From contig JAYWVB010000030.1 in the NCBI GenBank assembly GCA_039881045.1, positions 186,001 to 250,000 of the forward strand: a stretch of DNA of 64,000 nucleotides. The letters are read 5' to 3'. Shown piece after piece: positions 23,428 to 33,912 of this stretch. The DNA comes from Chaetomium olivaceum. Lineage: Eukaryota > Ascomycota > Sordariomycetes > Sordariales > Chaetomiaceae. Numbering within the stretch: position 1 is the first letter of the stretch; the number at the start of each line of letters is the position of its first letter. The translations under genes and the position numbers were made by a program. The notes beneath the pieces are model-generated. The model searched no databases, was not told where the DNA came from, and saw only the letters and a program-made list of their open reading frames with translations.

Positions 23428-23625
23428 ATGGGCACCGCCATTGACGAGGTCTATCGGATCACTGGATGGTCCGCTGAGACGGCTAAGCCAGGTGGGAGCG
23501 AGCTCAAGGGCAATGATGTCCATGCTGCCTTGAAGAGCGGCAACCACAAGATCTTCCAGGATTTCAAGTTGCTGGACGAGGACGACCTCATCAACCTGCT
23601 GAAACGCCAGGGAATTCTGAGCTAA
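23428..23625 (+). CDS. Small ORF downstream of dioxygenase, unrecognised
   Basis: 65 codons starting MGTAIDEVYRITGWSAETAK and ending with a charged helix-like tail DLINLLKRQGILS. It is 119 bp after the dioxygenase stop codon on the same strand. Composition is protein-like but no family is recognised. It could be a small gene, part of the dioxygenase 3' UTR or a remnant. Confidence 0.25.
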   Translation: MGTAIDEVYRITGWSAETAKPGGSELKGNDVHAALKSGNHKIFQDFKLLDEDDLINLLKRQGILS

Positions 23626-23865
23626 ATTTGCAAACTGTGGCCGCGAGGTTAACCAACCTGCAAACTTGGAGGTGGTGTTCGGGAATGGCATTTGCCGGAA
23701 GGAAAGGATTAATTAGAGAAATAACAAGTTGAATTCCATCTATCGTTGCTCTCTAACCTCTTGTGGCCGCTAAAGTCGTAGACTCGATATCCATGCATCC
23801 CCAAGCCCACCCTGAAATTCATCGCAGCCTTCTCCGTTCGGGCGCTAGGAAAGTCGAATAAAAGC

Positions 23866-24953
23866 TTAGTCCGTCCTCTTGGGAATGCATGGTGTTGGTG
23901 GAGAGCTCTCTTCAGGGATGAGGCCATTGAGCATCTTAAGGGAGGTGTTATTCGTGCCCCCAACTCCGACCACGCCCTTGCGCCCGGGCTTGTATGGGAT
24001 ACCATAGCGGAGGAACAGCCCTGCTTGTCTCGCAAGCTGAATGAGCTCTATCTCGGACTGGGACACCCCACCGACCGCCTCACGGAAGACCCCCCAGAAC
24101 TCATCCCGCAGGTAGTCAGCGGTGTCATGGAACACCCACCCATTCGGAGTCAGGTAACCCAGAAGATTGTCAAGGCCGTAGAGTGCAAATCCAAAAGGCA
24201 GGATGCCTACTTCGGCCCAATCGATAATTCCCGTGATTTCTCCAGTCGTGGGGTTGGCCAAGATATTCCTCTCGCTAAAGTCGCCGTGGGTTGGGACCAT
24301 TGGGTACTCTCCAGAGAAAAGGGTCGGAAGGCTGTCCCTGACCTGGGTGATGGCGTTCTGGAAATGGGGGGAAAGGTTGCGGCTTAGGTAGTCGAAGCTG
24401 GAGCAGCAATCCTCAAGGGTTGCGGAGATAGATTTCGGATCAGGACGACTATTTTTCTGCCACGATTGCGCAAAAAATCTAGATCGCTTCAGTACTCGAC
24501 CTCTAATTGAGCTATTGGCAAAGAAACAAAACGGAAATGTCCAAACCTTGCTAGGCTACGGACAGTTGCCAGCCGGTGATCCAAGTCATTATTCATGAGA
24601 GACAGAGACAGGTCAAGGTAATTGTCTCCCGGCAGTATGTTCATCGAGTAAACGTGGAGTGCGGGGGATTCACCAATCGTGCCATGGAAGTAGTGATTGG
24701 CAACGAAACCGGGGTGAATAGCCTGAACAGCCGCCAGGGTTTGTATATCTAGCGGCGATTCCGGCTCTCGAAATTGGATGATGGTTTTGCCATTGGTAAC
24801 CGTGTAACTGCAGGTGCCCTGGACCGGAACGGGCGTAATCGGCCCTCCAAATGTCTTGTTGGCAAATGCGTCACATTGACTTCGCGACGTGCACGCTCCT
24901 GCTTTCAAAAAGAAATCAGAGATAGACTCGTCGAAGTTGTTGGTGGAGGACAT
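23866..24953 (-). CDS. APH-like phosphotransferase family protein
   Basis: Two exons, 24953-24547 and 24478-23866, with a 68-nt intron (donor GTTTGG, acceptor CTAG), giving 339 aa. The protein-kinase-like APH fold is visible: N-lobe CSYTVTNGKTIIQFREPES, hinge region LHVYSMNILPGDNYLDLSLS, catalytic loop VPTHGDFSERNIL (the D in HGD is the base) and metal-binding IIDWAEVG. Fungal members are usually annotated as aminoglycoside phosphotransferase family, but their substrates are mostly unknown small molecules or proteins. It is convergent with the dioxygenase and may belong to the same cluster. The family is secure; the role is open. Confidence 0.83.
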
Positions 24954-26020
24954 CGCACCAGCTCTCAGAAATAGCCCCGCATGGCAGATCACGTTAACTA
25001 CCATGAAAGCAGCGCTGGTACACAGCGTGCACAGCTCACAACTTCGGATCGAACAAGACCCAACAGGCAGTTGGTCACGTGAGCTGAAAACCATTTGACC
25101 TCCATAACCATCCGGCCAACCAACTGAACCCCCGTCGAAGGAGTTGGTGGTGTAACTGGTAGGTATTTTGCAGGCCCCAGCCACTCTATCTGGCAAAGTA
25201 CCTAGGTACCTCGTCAAATCGAACAACGCAAATGGCCTTATTCGATTGACTGGGAGGCCGATTCGCGTTAATTTGCGTTGGTATGTTTGACGACATTTGC
25301 GTTCACTATGAGGAGCCCTGCTTTCTCTACTTGAGCGACGAACCTCGTCCGACCCTGTACCATATATCGTATCTCAGACTGGCTTTGTTAGGTCGCCCGA
25401 TCCCTTCAAAGTGCAGTTGGAACAGTTTTAGCGGGCCTCCAGAGTTACTGTACAAGCAGCCACACTAGTATATTGGGGGGGAGGGGGGATAAGCTTTTGC
25501 CAGGGCAGATTTGGTGCTGTCCGGGGTCAACAAATTGCGTGAGGGTAAAGTTGTTATACCTGATCACCTAAACAAGCTAGAAGAACAAACTAAGGGAATG
25601 AAACATGTCGGAGTTTCTCCTTATTTATCATAACTAAATGGTTTAAAAATGGTAAACCTGCCAGACCGGCGGGCTGATGCGCCGACCACCATGAAATGAA
25701 ATGGGGTGTCAACGGAGCGGGTTGTGGTGTAGTTAGAATTTTTAGGTGCTGAGATAATCGCTGTGCTTATCTAGGTATGTACTAATTGTCACGGACCCGT
25801 GGCTCTGGTGGGCGCCGGCCAAAACTGGCGAAGTGACGTCACCCGCTCACCCAAAAATTCAGCCACCCCACCCTGGTCTTCGCTCTGGCCGATCACCCGC
25901 TGCCGCTCCCTCACGTGATGTCGCGTCGGGCAGTAACGCGCAGGCTTGCCTCTGTTTGTTTGCCCAACGCCAGACAACGACGGGCCGTGTCAATACACCT
26001 CCACTGCCCATCGCTCAACC
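24954..26020. other. Intergenic with three copies of a 9-mer and a G-rich tract
   Basis: Upstream of the APH gene the 9-mer ATTTGCGTT occurs at 25225-25233 (reverse), 25271-25279 and 25295-25303. A run of G interrupted by one A lies near 25474-25489. No gene is seen. Confidence 0.35.
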
Positions 26021-27503
26021 ATGTCCAATAGCCCTGCGATCTATCGCTGGCTATCGAGCCTGCCTGATTACCACAAAGGCCACCGTAGCGAGACTACGAA
26101 CGTCAAGCCCAACTTGAAGCGCTCCAGAGAGCCCGAAATGACGACCCCTCCGTCTTCGGCCGCGCGAACCGGGAGCCTGTTGCCCGGCCCCAAGAAGCGA
26201 AAGATCGATGACAGCAGACCCGACAGCCATGGACCTGATCTGGATCCCGATGCAACACCCCGATCGGGTCGATCCTACCGCCCCTCAGTTACCACCACCC
26301 TCTCCATGCGAACCGCTTTCCCCCCGCTGTCTAGCCTGAGCCATTCCTCCGCTGCATCCACCGTATCCGACCGCCAAGACAGAAGCTCCAGAGGTTCCCG
26401 CCGTGCCGCCAGCCCTGTTAAGAACATCACTGGGTTATAGCGCCTTGATAAGCCCGTCCTGTTCGACTCGCTCGACGACAATGCCGGCCTGAGACAACTC
26501 CCCGAAGACGTGCGGCAGCTCTATTACGACATCTTCGCTGCCGCAAAATACCAGATGGGCATTTACCCCGCCGAGATTCGCAGAGAGATTGAAGCTCTGT
26601 ACGCGGGTTATCCTCCCCCAGAATCTGTCTACCGGAAACCTGAGGGAGTAAACCATAAAGACGGGATGGAATAAGAAGAGGGACGCTTTTTCGACTACCC
26701 TCCCCTCTCCGCTCTGTTTACTAGCACTGTAGAGGGCGCCTCGTTTCAAGCACGCATCGCTTACGCCGAGTTTTACAAGGTCCGCCGCATCAAAGATCAC
26801 GTAAGGGAGTGCTTGGCTCTCCGTCGCGCCGAGGTGGCGTGGAACATAAAGGTTCACGAACCACTATTGGAACTTGCCTTATCGAGGCGATACACGTCTG
26901 TTATCTACGAGAACGCAACGTCGGCCAGAATTCTGCCCTGCTTTCTTCCATGCCTCATTACGGGCGAGGTGGCCGAGGGTAAGATGGTGGACTTCGTGCT
27001 AGCGCCTGATATCGGCTCGGGGTTAGAGCTCGATATTGCCATCTAGAACAAGCTTGTCGAGCTGGCCAAGTAAATGAAGTCCTCGGGACTTGCTTCGGCT
27101 CACCTCTACGTTAACTAAACTGACTACCCCCCCCTGATGCGCTCTCCTGCGGCCGTGACTATGGAGACCAAGGTTGCTGGGGCGAGTCTCGAGGAAGGAC
27201 GACTGCAGCTAGGTGTGTGGATAGTAGCTTGGTATAGGCGGATGAAAATGCTCGGTGTCGGCGGCGGGAAACAAGGCTCGCAGCTGCCCACACTGCCCCT
27301 CATCCTCACCCACGATCACGAGTGGTCTCTCTACTTTGCAGTCGATCGTCTTGACAAGATCGAGATCTTCGGCCCCATTTAGATCGGCATGACTGACAAC
27401 CTTCCAAACATTTACCAGCTGCTTACTGTGCTTGGGTATCTCGAGGCTTGGTTCGATACCACCTTTCGCACCTGGGTCATCAACGCCTTTCGTCCCCCGA
27501 TGT
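26021..27503 (+). pseudogene. PD-(D/E)XK nuclease-like domain protein, decayed by nonsense mutations
   Basis: One continuous frame from ATG 26021 (MSNSPAIYRWLSSLP) to a TGA at 27501-27503 would give about 493 aa. Its content matches the fungal family annotated as PD-(D/E)XK nuclease-like: a serine/proline/basic N-terminus (PGPKKRKIDD, RSSRGSRRAASP) followed by ARIAYAEFYKVRRIKDHVRECL, NIKVHEPLLELAL and GLELDIAI. Later come METKVAGASLEEGRLQLGVW (the E and K suit the ExK part of the nuclease motif) and HDHEWSLYFAV. Six stops interrupt it at 26438, 26672, 27044, 27071, 27116 and 27380. All are TAA or TAG and none is TGA, as C-to-T change at CAA/CAG would produce. There are no frameshifts. Either a RIP-damaged copy or a dead gene. 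Confidence 0.78.
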
Positions 27504-28042
27504 GATGGAACATTACCCCAGATCCAGGCTGTCACGAGGTTGCAAACTCGGCTCTTCGTTTCTATCCTCTTTCCGGCTGCTACAAGCGAGGCTACCTCAT
27601 TATCGTCACCACAGCTCTCGCCTGTAGTTCGGGGAAGTCGTGGGATGCGGGTGTGTTGGAAATGGTTGACTAAGTCGACCGCCTGGGCCAGGCGCGAGAG
27701 CGCCTGGATCCCAGTTCCAGCCGAAATTAGAGAACATCGCCAACTTGGCCAGTTGAATCAACCTGTTGAAACTAATCAATTGAGCCCAATTTGGCCGTGC
27801 CCTGCGTGGAGCCAATATTCGTTCAACCCACATATGTATTGTGGCAACACCATTTGTGCATTTTCTGACCTTCTCGGCTATCTCTGTCGACTGGCCAGGC
27901 TCTTGCTCACGCCATTCGATCCACTTCGTTCCAGCGCCCACGGAACCAACCACGCGAGAAAGAAAGATACCGGCGAGATCAGAGATCATCACCGTCCCCG
28001 CCGCAATCTGAACCCAAAACAGCTGGTCCATCCAAACATCCA
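27504..28042. other. Spacer, no gene seen
   Basis: 540 bp between the nuclease-like pseudogene and the end of the CocE-type hydrolase gene. Open frames on both strands lack motifs. Confidence 0.4.
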
Positions 28043-30093
28043 TTACCCGTTTCTCCGCGGAACGATAGGCAGCACGACATAATTCTCAAACCGCGCCCCA
28101 AAATGGACGTGGTTGAACCCTTGGAACTTCTCGGCCGACCTACGCGCCACGTTAGCATGTGCGATATTCACTCCAATCACACATCCATTCCCACACCCGA
28201 AGAGGAAAGAGGAGGCAAAAAGAAAGAGACACTCACCTATCCACGGGGTCATCATGCAAAAAGATGCCGCTCCCCTGCGTATCCCCCGAGCTCACCTCCA
28301 ACACCACCCTTCCACCCTTCTCCACCACCACATTCGTCGGCCACACCTCCACATCCACCGCGTACACCTCGCCTGGGATCACGCTCAGCACGTCCCTGCT
28401 CGTGTAGTCCCGGTGCGGCAGCCACTCCCTGTGCTTGGGGTGCTCGCGGTTGACCTTGCGCAGCGACGCCCGCAGCCACCCCTTGGTCAGCGGCACCGGG
28501 TCGCCAGCTGTGCCGGTGTAAAAGACTTCGTTGCCGTCGGGGCCGAGATAGCGCAGCGTCAGGAAGAGGTCGATGTCAGAGGGGACTGTGGGTGCCACCG
28601 GGTCGGGCGACGCCGAGATGGAGAGGTGCGCTACGATGTGCCCGGTGATTTCGGTTTCCTCCGGGAAGGGGGCCGTGGTGAACTGGATGAGCTGGGGGTC
28701 CTTCATGGTGCCGAGGGCGCGGTAGGTTAGTTTGTTCTTGGGAATGGGGGTGGTGGGGCTGTCGACGAGGGCGAGGTCGGGAGTGAGGTGGTAGCGCGTG
28801 TATTGCGTGCGGGCGATGGGCCATTCGCTTTCTTCGCGGCGCTCGTAGGCCTTTTCCTTCTCGGCGTTGTTGAAGCCGACGTTGCCCTTGCGGAGGACCA
28901 GGCTCACGGGGGGGACTTTGCCAGGCTGTGACCAGCCCACACGGTCCTCCCCTTTGAGGAAAGCGTCGAGGAAGCTGCGCTGGACTTCCACTTCCTCGTC
29001 GTAGTAGAAGGGTAGGTCGTGACGCCCGGTGATCATGCGTAGGTACTTGAACTCAGACCCGGCATGGGTGAAGCCCTCAACGTTGCCCCTGAGATGCAGG
29101 AGGATGCCGCCCCAGTTGCCGACGGAGAGTAGCGGGACCTCGATATCGCCCATGTCGTACTCTTTGGATGCGTAGTACGCCTCGTCCCGGTAGAGGTGTT
29201 TCTGGTTGTCAATTGTTTGATCCTGGCGGTTGGCGGCCAGCTCCTCTTCCGAGAGATCACCCTCGAGAGTGTCTAGGCTATTGTCAATGACGTATCCCTT
29301 TGACAAGAATCTGGAAGGAGATATGGCATACCCGGACCCCAGTTGGAAGCAGCCCGACCGGGCCGTCCGTATTGGTTGGTGATGACCTGCCTGTTCCACC
29401 AGAATTTGATGAAAGCGTTGGACAAGATTCCACCGTGGCGGCACCGATCCCGGTAGTAGTCCGACATGCCTTCCCATGGAACGATAGCTGCGAGGCCCTT
29501 GGGTTTGCGGGCTGCCACCCGCCATTCTGATCTCGTGTCAGTCACTGCTGCGTGGAAGGACGTCAGGGGCTTTGAGATACATACGGCTCCCAGCGTAATA
29601 ACTGATACCCAAGAGGCCTACTTTACCAGAGGACCACGGTTGTTCGGCCGCCCACTCGACGACGTCAACAAATGCATCGGTGGTTCCCCGAGACATGGTA
29701 TCAAGTTTGCCCGGGGACTGGCCAAGACCTAGCTCGTCTGCACGGACGACGGCGTAGCCATGCTCAGTCCAGAAACCGGGATCAGGAGTCTCCCAGGCTG
29801 AATGGTCGGACTTGTGGCGAGGGTTGACCTCGGAGTATTTTGGGATGAAACTAGAATCTGGGTGAATTGGTCGTCGGATTATGCGTAGAAGGCTTGGCTT
29901 ACTCCTTGTAGTGAATGTCCTTCCCGTATGGCCCATACGTAACCAAGACCGGGACGGGATTATCCGGCTTGGGCCGGTAGACGTTGCAGCGGACCACGCC
30001 ACCTGACTTTAGAGGGACTGTAACGTTCTGCTCAAAAACATAGGGAAAGTTGGTACTGTCGACCGTATGGAGGTCCTGTAGTTTGTTAGGCAT
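28043..30093 (-). CDS. CocE/NonD (X-Pro dipeptidyl-peptidase S15-type) alpha/beta hydrolase
   Basis: Five exons: 30093-29903, 29850-29585, 29526-29332, 29272-28237 and 28139-28043, giving 594 aa. The N-terminal part is the S15 alpha/beta-hydrolase: VPVLVTYGPYGKD, YAVVRADELGLGQSPG and the nucleophile elbow GLLGISYYAG (serine of GxSYxG). RCRHGGILSNAFIKFWW follows, then SVGNWGG, probably carrying the charge relay, and a C-terminal jelly-roll (LIQFTTAPFPEETEITGHIV, SDIDLFLTLRYLGPDGNEV). Family members cleave esters or amides such as cocaine, acyl esters or X-Pro peptides. In this cluster it may hydrolyse an ester precursor of the aromatic substrate, which is inference from position only. Confidence 0.87.
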
Positions 30094-30570
30094 TGTGACC
30101 GATTTCAAAGGCTTCAAATTAGATGGTGCAGTTGGATAGACTTGGACAGCGCAAAGAGAAGCGAATCGTTTCTGTCAACGCCAATTGGATCAAATATGCA
30201 CTGTTCTGTGTCCTTTCCGGCATATGGTGAAGGGAGCGGGGTGAGTGTCCGAGCATGAGGTCGGAGGAAAGCGGGAGGGCCACATCCCGAACGGACCCAT
30301 CGGAGGTCCGAAGCGCCGTTGCTGGCTCGGAAGATGCCGGTTATGCAACCTCTGCCGGGATAACGTCTGACGAATGCCGAAAGGAGGGTAATATTATTTC
30401 CAGGGACGTCTTGGTATCTAGCTAGTGTCCTGTAGTACTAGTCATGGAAGTGCGCAGTTTGGAGTTTGAAGTTTGGAACCTGCATGTGAGCAGTGCTGCA
30501 GTGGTGTGAAATATGGAAACGATGATTGTAACTGTTTAAGCATATTGCATTCTATCCAATGAGGCCAACA
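30094..30570. promoter_or_regulatory. CocE-hydrolase promoter with CGG-N4-CCG site
   Basis: Between the CocE-type gene's start codon and the end of the next minus-strand gene. CGGAGGTCCG (30301-30310) is an inverted CGG-N4-CCG, a shape bound by dimeric Zn2Cys6 regulators. No gene is seen. Confidence 0.3.
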
Positions 30571-31956
30571 TCAGTCGAGAATCCGACTCGCGACGAGTTT
30601 GCCGCTGCACTCGCCAAACCCAACCCCTGACTGCTCCTCACCGGCGACGGCCGTCATCCTCACCATATCACCATCATGTAGGAACCCCCTTTCCGTACCA
30701 TCCTTCAGCTTAAACGGCTTTGTCCCTCCCTCCGTAAGCTCCAACATGCACCCTCTCGCATCATCCCCATCCCCGCTAACTGTGCCGGTCGCCATAATGT
30801 CTCCCGTTCTCAGGGCCGCGCCAGCACTGACCGCATGTGCAACCATCTGCCGCGATGACCAATACAAACTCTGCACACAAGACGTGCCTGCCAGCGTAGC
30901 TGTTTCGCCCGATAGGATCTCGACCTGCATCTGGATAGCGTACGTCCGAAGCTCCGGATCTTGCAGGTGCTTCGGGATGTCAACTACAGGTTTCTGGCCT
31001 TCTGTTTTGAACGCCTCGAGCGCGTCCAGCGTCACTATCCACGGCGAGATAGATGTGCCAAAGTTCTTGCCGTTAAAGGGACCGAGGGGCGTCATCTCAA
31101 ATCCCTGAATGTCGCGGGCTGTGATCGGGTACCATCATCAGCATCATCTGGGAAAATGTATGTAATGGGACCTAACTTACCGCTCCAATCGTTCAGAATA
31201 ACAAACCCAAAGATATGCTCGTCCGCATCGACCGCATTCAACCGTTTTCCCATACCCAACGGTTTACCGATGATAGCGGCAAACTCAAGTTCGTAATCGA
31301 CAGCCTTCGAAGGGCCATACACTACTGGCTTCGGCTCATTGACAGCTGTTGTCGCTGATTTGTCGCGGTACTGGCCCAGTGGGCGCTCGATGTCGGTTCC
31401 AGAAACCACAACGGAGCTGGCTCTACCCTGATATGCAATGGGGAAGTTGAAGAAGGCCGGCGGTGGACGGGCGTCGTTTATGATGATGCGGCCGGCGTTT
31501 TTGCCGTGTATCAGGGGCAGGAGAAGTCTGGTGTCGTTAGAGAAAGGGGCTGTGGATTATGAGCGGGAGACAGGGGGGTTTGTATGTACCTGCGAAGTCG
31601 CCAACTGTGACAGGCATATGCATCCGCACTTGCGTGATGTCTTCAACACTGCCTGGCGGCAACTGGGAGACGTCGAGAGCTCCATCAACGTAGAGAGATT
31701 GGATGGCCTCGCGGACATGTCGGTGAATGGGCTTTGGGAGAGCCGCGAATTTGTTGAGCGTGTCATCCTCAAAGATCCCATGGGGTAGTTCACCGATATC
31801 CCTGAGCAAATTACTACTACTATGGTAGTCATGAAGAAAAACAACCGAATTCCCCAACCGGGTCACCGCTTGAGGTTTTGGATGCGCCTTGGAAGATGCA
31901 ATCCCAAACGGGATATTGCGGGCTGAAAAATGGTGGGCATAGTCAGGGGAAGTCAT
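30571..31956 (-). CDS. Fumarylacetoacetase (FAH) homologue (one apparent 1-nt frameshift)
   Basis: Hydrolyses the C-C bond of a beta-diketo acid such as fumarylacetoacetate. Exons are 31956-31590, 31527-31181 and 31118-30571. The N-terminal SH3-like domain of true fumarylacetoacetases is present (NIPFGIASSKAHPKP, RLGNSVVFL). The catalytic domain follows with MHMPVTVGDF, IINDARPPPAFFNFPIAYQG, VDYELEFAAIIG, HIFGFVILNDWSARDIQ, EMTPLGPFNGKNFGTSISPW and GDIMATGTVSG; acidic metal ligands are in ELEF and NDWSARD. Exon 2 lacks one base in the C4 run at 31514-31517 (minus strand), where CPLIHGKNAGR should read through. Corrected length is about 420 aa, the normal size. It is divergent from the cupin gene. 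In tyrosine catabolism FAH is the last step; here, away from homogentisate dioxygenase, it probably serves another aromatic route. Confidence 0.87.
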
Positions 31957-32315
31957 GGTTGGGGGTGAGTTGAGCTAGTGTAGCACTTCTGTCTTGTGTC
32001 AAACTTTGATTGTGATCCCTTGATGGTGTCCACGGGCCTTGCGTAATGTATTTTCAGGTTGCTAGTCCCAAGGGTCTTATGGCCGGCGAGTTGCCGACCA
32101 TCGGGACATATCCGGTCCACATGAGCCCACATCCCGGCGCGGCAGACGGTTGCCGAAGTTAGAATCTATAGGTATTCACCAGTACTTAATCGGCCTTTTG
32201 AACAGTAAGATAATAGGTTTTCAAGGGAACTCACTTACGATTCCAATTCGTCTTGAATAAAAGCCAAAACTGCATCTATCGCTTTTCTCGATCAACCGCC
32301 CAACTCTACGTCAAA
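31957..32315. promoter_or_regulatory. Divergent promoter, FAH / cupin
   Basis: 360 bp between two start codons pointing away from each other, so the two genes are likely co-regulated. GC-rich CCGGCGAGTTGCCGACC and TCCGGTCC words are present, but no specific site is claimed. Confidence 0.4.
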
Positions 32316-32867
32316 ATGGCGCTCCAAGGCAAGCTCTCCCACCCAAACCGCTTCATCACTACGCACAACGCGGAGGGCAAAGCGGTAATCGATGAGTCCA
32401 TTCCGGCGCCGGCACCATTCTACTCACTAGGCGAGGGCGACGCCTCTTTCGCGCAATGTTACGTGACCTCCGCCTTTCCCGTCGACATCGCCAACGACGC
32501 CGACACGACGGCCTACCGCAATTTCCTGGCGAACCCGCCCGGACTGACTGTCAAGACCGGTACCGTGCTGCGGTACGTCGACATGCCCCCCGGCGCCACG
32601 TCGCCCATGCACCGCACCGTCAGCCTGGATTATGGTGTGGTGTTGGAGGGCGAAGTCGAGCTGGTGCTGGACTCGGGTGAGACACGGGTTATGAAGCGCG
32701 GGGATGTGTCGGTTCAGCGGGCGACCATGCACGCGTGGAGAAACTGCAGCCAGACGGAGTGGGTGCGAATGTTGTATATTCTGCAGCCGGTGCAGCCGCT
32801 GGAGGTTGCGGGCGAGCCGTTGAAGGAGGACTATGGGGGGATGAAGGGGGTCAAGGGTTCTGAGTAG
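32316..32867 (+). CDS. Small cupin-domain protein
   Basis: Single exon, 183 aa, starting MALQGKLSHPNRF. The C-terminal half is a single cupin barrel: VDMPPGATSPMHRTVSLDYG (first metal motif, with H in MHR and the pattern ending in DYG), VVLEGEVELVLDSGETRVMKRGDVSVQRATMHAW (second motif with H in MHAW). Fungal proteins of this type are often found in aromatic or secondary-metabolite clusters. They may act as isomerases, dioxygenases or decarboxylases on small acids. It is divergent from the FAH gene. The fold is secure; the reaction is not known. Confidence 0.85.
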   Translation: MALQGKLSHPNRFITTHNAEGKAVIDESIPAPAPFYSLGEGDASFAQCYVTSAFPVDIANDADTTAYRNFLANPPGLTVKTGTVLRYVDMPPGATSPMHRTVSLDYGVVLEGEVELVLDSGETRVMKRGDVSVQRATMHAWRNCSQTEWVRMLYILQPVQPLEVAGEPLKEDYGGMKGVKGSE

Positions 32868-33125
32868 ATAATGCGTCGAATATTTTGTTTCTAGGAAGGA
32901 ACACCGTTGCAATTTGAATGATCTCGCAAAGCGATTCTGCGTGATGATCGGCATGTTTAGGTACTTTTGATTACTGTTGATTAAGCGGCACACTCAAATG
33001 CAGGTACCGCACATTCGCTTCCTGACAGATGGGGAAGACACGTGGGAATTAGAGCCATCAATGCACAAATGGACATATCCACATTGAATAACATGTAAAA
33101 TAGACTAAGAACCCTTATTACACCT

Positions 33126-33573
33126 TCATAGCTCCCCGCCTACAGCATACTTAAACACGTTATCATTGAACCTCCCAAACGTACCCCTCCAAGCCTTTGC
33201 TGCGGTCTTTAAGGTGTGGTTAGAAAAAGAACGATCAAACGGAAGCAGCTATTTAAAGATGGTTTGATGAACTCACAGCATAGATAAAAACCCCCGTAAA
33301 CATAGTCCCAACAAATACCTGCTCAGCTGGGCTGGTATACACCCGGACTTCAGACTGATCGCGGTCCCTGTTGATCGGCCTGTGCGGAGGAACTCGACGA
33401 TGTGTTGTTGGCCAATCTGGGGGGTTTTGAGAGGTGACCGGGACTGCGGTTGATAGTGCCAGTTGACTGCTTTGGGCAGTCCGAGCGGAGCTCGTCGAAT
33501 GGTGAAGCTCGTAGTCCCTCAGCACGGTTTGCCGTGTGCGGGTTTGGGTTTGTGTAGTTGTGGTCGACGACAT
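33126..33573 (-). CDS. Small unrecognised protein with C-terminal hydrophobic segment
   Basis: Two exons, 33573-33277 and 33206-33126, joined by a 70-nt GTGAGT...AAAG intron, giving 125 aa. It starts MSSTTTTQTQTRTRQ, has a serine/threonine-rich, probably disordered N-terminal half, then EVRVYTSPAEQVFVGTMFTG leading into FIYATAAKAWRGTFGRF, a likely membrane or amphipathic segment, and ends KYAVGGEL. I do not recognise the family. The in-frame splice that continues a hydrophobic-then-basic pattern supports a real gene. Confidence 0.5.
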
Positions 33574-33912
33574 TGTGGTAAGCGTGGCGGCGTCAAGGTG
33601 TGAGAGCAAAACTAGGGTATCGACTTTGAGTGTGCTTTTCTTGCAAGCGAACATGATCATGACCCTCGGCTGGGCAAAACAATCCCCGAATGTGACGGGA
33701 TTGTTGTTGGGGGAGGGCCGGAGTGTGGAGGTGGAGCTCCGGGATGTGGGGGGTCGATCACCGAGAGCATCAACCCCCTGAATCATACCCTCGAGCGCGG
33801 CCACAGCTTTACGGCCGAGGTAGTACGAGCTTTGGGAAGCTTTAATTTGGTGGGGAAGAGAGCCTCCTAAACGTCATGTTCACGAAGCAGCTCGATTACA
33901 CCATCTAGCACC
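33574..33912. promoter_or_regulatory. Divergent promoter, small gene / ALDH-like gene
   Basis: 340 bp between start codons on opposite strands. No specific motif seen. Confidence 0.35.

Noticed and set aside
28103..28730. 205-codon plus-strand frame over the CocE-type gene
   Set aside because: Antisense to conserved exon 4 of the hydrolase; histidine/proline-rich shadow.
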